Shown piece by piece: positions 59,414 through 64,000 of a DNA stretch of 64,000 nt (positions are counted from its first letter, which is position 1; every line of letters begins with the position of its first letter). Source of the stretch: Prevotella dentasini JCM 15908. GTDB taxonomy: Bacteria > Bacteroidota > Bacteroidia > Bacteroidales > Bacteroidaceae. The position numbers were made by a program, and so were the translations under genes. Under the pieces are notes generated by a model that ran no database searches, had not been told where the DNA came from, and saw only the letters and a list, made by a program, of their open reading frames with translations. Location of the stretch: the NCBI RefSeq assembly GCF_000614065.1, contig NZ_BAKG01000016.1:1-64000 (forward strand), read 5' to 3'.

Positions 59414-62107
59414 TTATCTTCCCGACTGCGAAATCAGGTCGGTGATGTCGTTGTTGAACGTCTCGTTCTTCATCAGCTCCTCGATGCTTACGTGCATGCG
59501 GTACCGCCAGTAGTGCTTCGGATTGGCAGGGATGTTGATGCGCTCGGCGTTCGGGTCTGCCAGCCGGATTTCCTCGTCGATGCTCATCCAGTCCTGTATG
59601 CCGAGGATGCAGAGCATGCTCGGCGAGGTGAGGTGGCGGCTGACGACGTCTCTTGCGAGCCATCCCGGCAGCGGATGCGGAGCCGGGCCGCCGCGGTGGA
59701 GCATGCTGTTGAAGTAGTCCTGCGTGCGTGCCCAGTCCTCGTCCCACCACTGGCGGAGCGTCGCCATGTCGTGGGTGGAGATGGTGCTCACGCTGCGGTA
59801 GGGGTTAGCCCCGAGGTGTCCGAATCGTACCTTCGGGTCTTTCGGCATGCTCTGTATCTCGAGCGAGAGGATGCGGAGTTCGTCCATCACCCATGCCACG
59901 CAGTCGGGTACCATGCCGAGGTCTTCGGCACAGACGAGCATGCGTGTCGCATTGACCAGCTTGGGCAGCTTCTTCATCGCCTCCTGATACCAGAACTGGT
60001 TGTTGCGGCGATAGTAATAGTCGTTGTACAGACGGTTGAACACCGCCTTGTCGCTGTCGTAAAGGCTCTCGTAGATGAACGCGAACTGAACGCTGATGCG
60101 TGGGTGGAACCGGTTCGGGTCGCGGTGGTCGCGTACAAATAGCACGTCGCTGATGAGCGAATAGAGTCCGTCGCGAATCCACACGTCCTTGTCGGTGTCT
60201 TTGCCTTCGAAGGCTTTCTCCACCTTGCGCTGCGTATCGTATTCGGCGCGCATCTTGTAGCGGTCGCCCCAAGTGTGCTCCACGTACTTTTCGCGTACCT
60301 CGTCGGCATGTTCGCGGAAGACGCGGTCGAGCACCCAGTCGGCTATGAACGGCTCGGTGAACAGCTCTTCCTGCCAGTGCAGTCCGTATCCCTCCACCTC
60401 CTCGCGGCTCATTCCGAGTGCCGGGGAGAACTGGCCGAGCAGTCCGTGAACCGAGTGTACGGGAATCTCCCAGATGCGGAAGAAGCCCAGCACGTGGTCA
60501 ATGCGGTAGGCGTCGAAATACTTCGCCATGTTCTGGAATCGGTTCACCCACCACTGGCAGCCGTCCTTGATCATCTCGTCCCAGTTGTAGGTGGGGAAGC
60601 CCCAGTTCTGCCCGTTCACTGAGAAGTCGTCGGGCGGTGCGCCTGCCTGTCCGTTGAGGTTGAAGTAGCGCGGCTCCGTCCATACGTCGCAGCCGTGGCG
60701 GCTCACGCCGATGGGGATGTCGCCCTTGAGGATGACCTTTTTCGACTGTGCGTATTCATGGACGGCTTTCAGCTGACTGCTGAGGATGAACTGCACATAA
60801 TAGTAGAACGCCACCTCCTTGTACGCCTTGTTGCGTGGCGAGGAGAGCGTCTTGCGGTCGGCTTCGTCCCACTGCTTGTGGTCTTGCCAACGCGAGAAGT
60901 CGGCCGTGTGATACTTGTCGCGCAGAAAGCTGTATTGGGCGTAGGGTACGAGCCAGCTCTCGGTTTCGGCAAAGAACGCCTTGAAGGCATCGCTGTCCAA
61001 TACGGCCTTGCCCTCCTGCTCGAAAAGCAGGCGGAGGTATTCGGTCTTCGTGTCGTTCACGCGCTCGTAGTCTATCTGCGGCAGGGCGTTGAGTTCCTTG
61101 CGCAGTGTCTCGAACCTCTCGCGCTGCTTCTTGTCCTTCAGCTCCGGCAGGGAGGTCAGGTCGGCATACTGCGGATGCAGTGCAAAGATGGATATGCAGC
61201 TGTAGGGATAAGAGTCCGTCCAAGTATGGGTAGTCGTGGTGTCGTTGATAGGGAGGATTTGCAGCGCACGCTGCTTCGTCAGGCTTACCCAGTCAATCAT
61301 CTTCTTCAGGTCGCCGAAGTCGCCGATACCGAAGCTCGTCTCGGAGCGGAGCGAGAACACCGGCACGAGCGTGCCTGCCACGCGGACGGGCGGAATGGGG
61401 AAGAGGGCCTCGTCGAGTTCGTAGACAACGGCATCACCGTCTTCCATCGTCGGAAGCTCAATGGTGCGGTTGTTGCTCTGTTCCCAGACCGGGGTCAGGT
61501 CGCTGCTCTCGTTCTCAATGAAGAACTTCACCTCGAACTTGCTGCCGGCCAGAAGCGAGGCATCCAGCTCTACTGCCCATTCGTTGATGTTCTGCAGGCG
61601 CATGGGCAGAGACTTCTCCGTCTTCCATGCACCTATCAGTGGGTCGGAGCCGGAAATGTGGAGCCGGTCGCCGTCGTTGAGCTGTGGGGCGCGTAGCTTA
61701 AGGTAGACGACCTTGTTGAAACGGTTGAGCGCAGCCTTGTCGGTCTTTACATTCTTCACGCAGCCGGTAATGGCTGATGTGTAGAGGTAGGCATTGTCGG
61801 GAATGTCGTTCCAGTGGTCGAAAATGCGGTAGTTCAGTCCTCGCTCGGCATCGAATACCAAGCGGTGGGTGAAAGTGCTCCATTCCCTGCGCTCCTCGTA
61901 GTCTCCTCTAAGGATGGTGTAGAAATAGTCAATCTGTGTGCCGGGCTTAACATCCCTGTTGATGTCCACCGACCATCGGTGTCCGTCGCCCGTATGCATC
62001 CTGTACTGGGAAGCCTCGATGCTTCCGCCATGCAGCCCCGTTACGATATTCAGGACCAAATCCTGTCCATAATAGGTCTGATAGTCTATATTAAATTGTA
62101 AATTCAT
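59414..62107 (-). CDS. malQ: 4-alpha-glucanotransferase (GH77) with two CBM20 domains
   Basis: An 897-residue protein without a signal peptide, so probably cytosolic. Two starch-binding CBM20 modules lead (about 1-110 and 130-240; the second has ISGSDPLIGAWKTEKSLPM, with the typical Gly-Asp-Trp pattern). The GH77 barrel follows: GDIPIGVSRHGCDVWTEPRY, the nucleophile Asp in FDAYRIDHVLGFFRIW, the acid/base Glu in CAEDLGMV, and STHDMATLRQWW. The CBM20-CBM20-GH77 layout is that of plant DPE2-type enzymes, which move glucose from maltose to glycans. It would recycle maltose taken up from starch. Confidence 0.93.
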   Translation of the reverse strand: MNLQFNIDYQTYYGQDLVLNIVTGLHGGSIEASQYRMHTGDGHRWSVDINRDVKPGTQIDYFYTILRGDYEERREWSTFTHRLVFDAERGLNYRIFDHWNDIPDNAYLYTSAITGCVKNVKTDKAALNRFNKVVYLKLRAPQLNDGDRLHISGSDPLIGAWKTEKSLPMRLQNINEWAVELDASLLAGSKFEVKFFIENESSDLTPVWEQSNNRTIELPTMEDGDAVVYELDEALFPIPPVRVAGTLVPVFSLRSETSFGIGDFGDLKKMIDWVSLTKQRALQILPINDTTTTHTWTDSYPYSCISIFALHPQYADLTSLPELKDKKQRERFETLRKELNALPQIDYERVNDTKTEYLRLLFEQEGKAVLDSDAFKAFFAETESWLVPYAQYSFLRDKYHTADFSRWQDHKQWDEADRKTLSSPRNKAYKEVAFYYYVQFILSSQLKAVHEYAQSKKVILKGDIPIGVSRHGCDVWTEPRYFNLNGQAGAPPDDFSVNGQNWGFPTYNWDEMIKDGCQWWVNRFQNMAKYFDAYRIDHVLGFFRIWEIPVHSVHGLLGQFSPALGMSREEVEGYGLHWQEELFTEPFIADWVLDRVFREHADEVREKYVEHTWGDRYKMRAEYDTQRKVEKAFEGKDTDKDVWIRDGLYSLISDVLFVRDHRDPNRFHPRISVQFAFIYESLYDSDKAVFNRLYNDYYYRRNNQFWYQEAMKKLPKLVNATRMLVCAEDLGMVPDCVAWVMDELRILSLEIQSMPKDPKVRFGHLGANPYRSVSTISTHDMATLRQWWDEDWARTQDYFNSMLHRGGPAPHPLPGWLARDVVSRHLTSPSMLCILGIQDWMSIDEEIRLADPNAERINIPANPKHYWRYRMHVSIEELMKNETFNNDITDLISQSGR

Positions 62108-62131
62108 AGAGCTGGGTTAGTTATTTTGCTC

Positions 62132-62159
62132 CAAAGTTAATAATAAAAAGTCAAAGTTA
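62132..62159 (-). promoter_or_regulatory. two -7-like boxes upstream of malQ
   Basis: TAACTTTG occurs twice on the minus strand (62139-62132 and 62159-62152), 20 bases apart. The nearer one gives a leader of about 18 bases. Confidence 0.5.
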
Positions 62160-62318
62160 CACCCATAAATTGCATGAATTATTTCAATTGTTGCGTAATC
62201 GTTTGCGCGCCTGTGGTTGCCGTCCGTGCTCAGATGGTCGGGTATGCCTGTTCAAGAGGCTGTGGAACGGTTTTGCGTTTCAGGATTCATTAACAAATTT
62301 GCAGCGAGTCTTTTCTAT
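62160..62318. other. intergenic, nothing recognised
   Basis: No ORF or repeat seen between the malQ promoter region and the hairpin at 62319. Confidence 0.3.
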
Positions 62319-62358
62319 AAAAGGAAGGGACAGACGTCCCCGTCTGTCCCTTCCTTTT
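62319..62358 (-). terminator. 18-bp perfect hairpin, probable terminator of the barrel gene
   Basis: Perfect 18-base arms (62319-62336 and 62341-62358) around a four-base loop, with A and T runs at the ends of the stem. It lies about 125 bases after the stop of the minus-strand barrel gene. Confidence 0.65.
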
Positions 62359-62484
62359 GTCTTGTCCGATAAAGTCATCTTGACTTCTATATATGAATTA
62401 CAAAAGGCAATACGATTTCATTTTATATTCCTAATGCAAGACGTACAGATAAGTTTTATCAAGAAACAAATGCGCCAATGTCTT

Positions 62485-64000
62485 TTACTTGGATTTGGAC
62501 TTTGATGCAAAGTTGTATGTGATATGGAATAGCACATACTGGGGGAGTACATTGTAATATTTCTCCTCAATTCCCTGTGCATTAAGCGTCCGGGTAACAT
62601 TGTTCAGCTGATGCAGTATGTCGTATCCGTCTAATTGGAGCAGCCACTTGCCATTGGCCAGAGGATAGCTTAGGCGTGCGTTCCATACCCATTCGTTCCT
62701 ATCCAAGGCATTGTTGGTGTATCCGTGGTGAGTGTAAAGGGTCATGCCCGTGCTGACCTGCATGTTCCATGGCAGCTGTACTTGTGCCGTGAAGCCGTTT
62801 TTCATTTCCAGTGTCTTGATGGTGGAGAAGTCCTGTCGTGCACTTGTGGTTCTTCCCCATGTTGCATCGGAGAACAGACCTATAGACGCTGAAGCCCCCA
62901 AGCTGTAGTCTACTTGGATATTCTCTGTCAACAGCCGTGTCCCGACAATGCAGCGTTCTGGGGCAGGCATGTCGCTGTTACCCGTGTAGTCAACGCTGCG
63001 GTTGTATCCGATGCCCAACATTGTCTTGAGGTTGATGTTTTTCAGCTTTCCGACAGGACTGCTCATTCCGATGTTCAGGTTTCCCGTCCAGTTCCCATTG
63101 ACATTCATCGGCTGATTGGTCCTGACGCCCGACTGCCTGTCGTATAGATAGCTCATGGCAATTGCGTTTTGCACGGGCTTAAAGACTCCCTCTATTGCCC
63201 ACATGGCTTTCTTTGCAGGATATATCCTGACGAAAGAGGCAATGACCTGATGATACAGGGAAGTTCTGAGGTGGGGATTCCCTGTGGCAATGTTGAGTGG
63301 ATTCGTAGTGTCGTGTATGTTCAGGTACATGTTCATGTCCGGGCTTTGAGATTGCAGGGCGTATTGCAACATGGCCTGATACTTATAGTTCGTACTCGTC
63401 CATTTCAGATAGGTGCTTTGTATGTTGATAAGGATGTTGCGCTTTGTGAATGTCGTGTCAACGCTACCGCGGAAATAGGACAGCTCCCTGTTCTGAAAGG
63501 AGAGCGGTGTTGCCAGCTGCGCCTGCCAGATGGATTTCCCGGTCTTATAATCCCATATCAAGAACGATTCTATTGTATGCCGGTTTGTCCGTAGTCTGGA
63601 TTCATAGCTGTTGTCGCTGTCTAATGTGTGCAGATAGGCAGTGTAGGAGGGAAGTTCGCCCAAGGCATGGTTGTTGTCCTCTTCCCAGCCTGAAAGCTGA
63701 TGGAACAGGTAAAGCATCGAGGTCGATTTAGTGTAATTCCGGTCAAATCCGTAGCTGAAGTTTATGGATAGATTCTTATTAGCGATATAGCTGTATGTAG
63801 TCTTTGCCGTGATGCTGTAGTCGCGGTTGGGGACAACATCGAAATACCTGTTCCTGAAATCCTTTGAGGCAAGTTTTCCCTGCGAATAGTATTCAATCAG
63901 GTTATGGTCGAATATATTTTGCTTCGTATCATTATACGATGAGCTTAGATATAGTGTGAGGTAATCTGGTATGCGGTTGAACTTGATGATGGATTTCAGC
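62485..64000 (-). CDS. outer-membrane beta-barrel protein, C-terminal part
   Basis: The frame is open to the window edge, so about 505 C-terminal residues are seen. They alternate in barrel strands with frequent aromatic ends (for example YLTLYLSSSYNDTKQN, WQAQLATPLSFQN and YVLFHITYNFASK at the terminus). The style is that of OMP_b-brl_3 proteins, as in the gene at 47775. The ATG at 63717 is internal and not the start. No SusC signature can be judged because the plug and N-terminus lie outside. Ligand unknown. Confidence 0.78.
   Translation of the reverse strand, partial: LKSIIKFNRIPDYLTLYLSSSYNDTKQNIFDHNLIEYYSQGKLASKDFRNRYFDVVPNRDYSITAKTTYSYIANKNLSINFSYGFDRNYTKSTSMLYLFHQLSGWEEDNNHALGELPSYTAYLHTLDSDNSYESRLRTNRHTIESFLIWDYKTGKSIWQAQLATPLSFQNRELSYFRGSVDTTFTKRNILINIQSTYLKWTSTNYKYQAMLQYALQSQSPDMNMYLNIHDTTNPLNIATGNPHLRTSLYHQVIASFVRIYPAKKAMWAIEGVFKPVQNAIAMSYLYDRQSGVRTNQPMNVNGNWTGNLNIGMSSPVGKLKNINLKTMLGIGYNRSVDYTGNSDMPAPERCIVGTRLLTENIQVDYSLGASASIGLFSDATWGRTTSARQDFSTIKTLEMKNGFTAQVQLPWNMQVSTGMTLYTHHGYTNNALDRNEWVWNARLSYPLANGKWLLQLDGYDILHQLNNVTRTLNAQGIEEKYYNVLPQYVLFHITYNFASKSKSK

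Overview
The window looks like a chromosomal segment of a Prevotella-like member of the Bacteroidales. The evidence is: many promoters of the Bacteroidetes type (TAnnTTTG at -7, TTG about 19-21 bases upstream), almost no Shine-Dalgarno sequences, type IX secretion genes (porU, porV), sus-type starch enzymes, BspA-like and OMP_b-brl proteins, and a Bacteroidales style of gene content. I see no rRNA or tRNA gene, no phage, no insertion sequence and no CRISPR array.

Layout. 0-0.5 kb: a 22-bp tandem array and a probable small RNA on the minus strand with its own promoter and terminator. 0.6-16.5 kb: two glycosyltransferases, a Cys-rich secreted protein, an M23/LysM peptidase, recG, ispD, a DJ-1 protein, nadK, an ABC exporter, a TlpA-like protein, aspA, bcp and a TIGR02757 gene. 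16.7-24.0 kb (minus): a seven-gene, tightly overlapping operon with a sulfatase-fold phosphoethanolamine-type transferase, two acyltransferases, a UbiA prenyltransferase close to decaprenyl-phosphate phosphoribosyltransferase, a HAD phosphatase, GtrA and a large membrane protein. 24.9-26.4 kb: a BspA-like repeat protein. 27.0-30.6 kb (minus): a LicD / IspD-like cytidylyltransferase / SDR / unknown glycan locus. 30.7-35.8 kb (minus): a thiamine locus under a TPP riboswitch (thiD, thiE, thiC, a Thi4-type thiazole synthase, second thiE-like gene). 37.1-40.3 kb: rplM-rpsI and rpsB-tsf. 40.4-46.7 kb: FAH-family enzyme, porU, porV, ispF. 47.8-62.1 kb (minus): an outer-membrane barrel, then a starch cluster (secreted alpha-amylase with a sorting domain, SusA-like neopullulanase, type I pullulanase, SusB-like GH97, CBM20-CBM20-GH77 glucanotransferase). 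62.5 kb to the edge: a second outer-membrane barrel, incomplete.

How parts work together. The starch genes cover extracellular alpha-1,4 cleavage, debranching, release of glucose and cytosolic disproportionation; no susC, susD or susR is in view. PorU and PorV anchor T9SS cargo, and two proteins here (alpha-amylase, BspA-like) end in cargo-type sorting domains. ispD and ispF are two steps of the MEP isoprenoid pathway and could feed the polyprenyl-phosphate used by the UbiA operon.

Two things stand out. First, at least eight intergenic minisatellites all have a 22-bp period and about four units (about 88 bp); six of them share one quasi-palindromic unit family. I know no function for them. 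Second, at least twelve otherwise intact genes, some of them normally conserved, are each broken by single missing bases, always a loss and mostly GG to G before C on the given strand. I read these as consensus errors rather than gene decay, so I give restored products while marking the genes as frameshifted.
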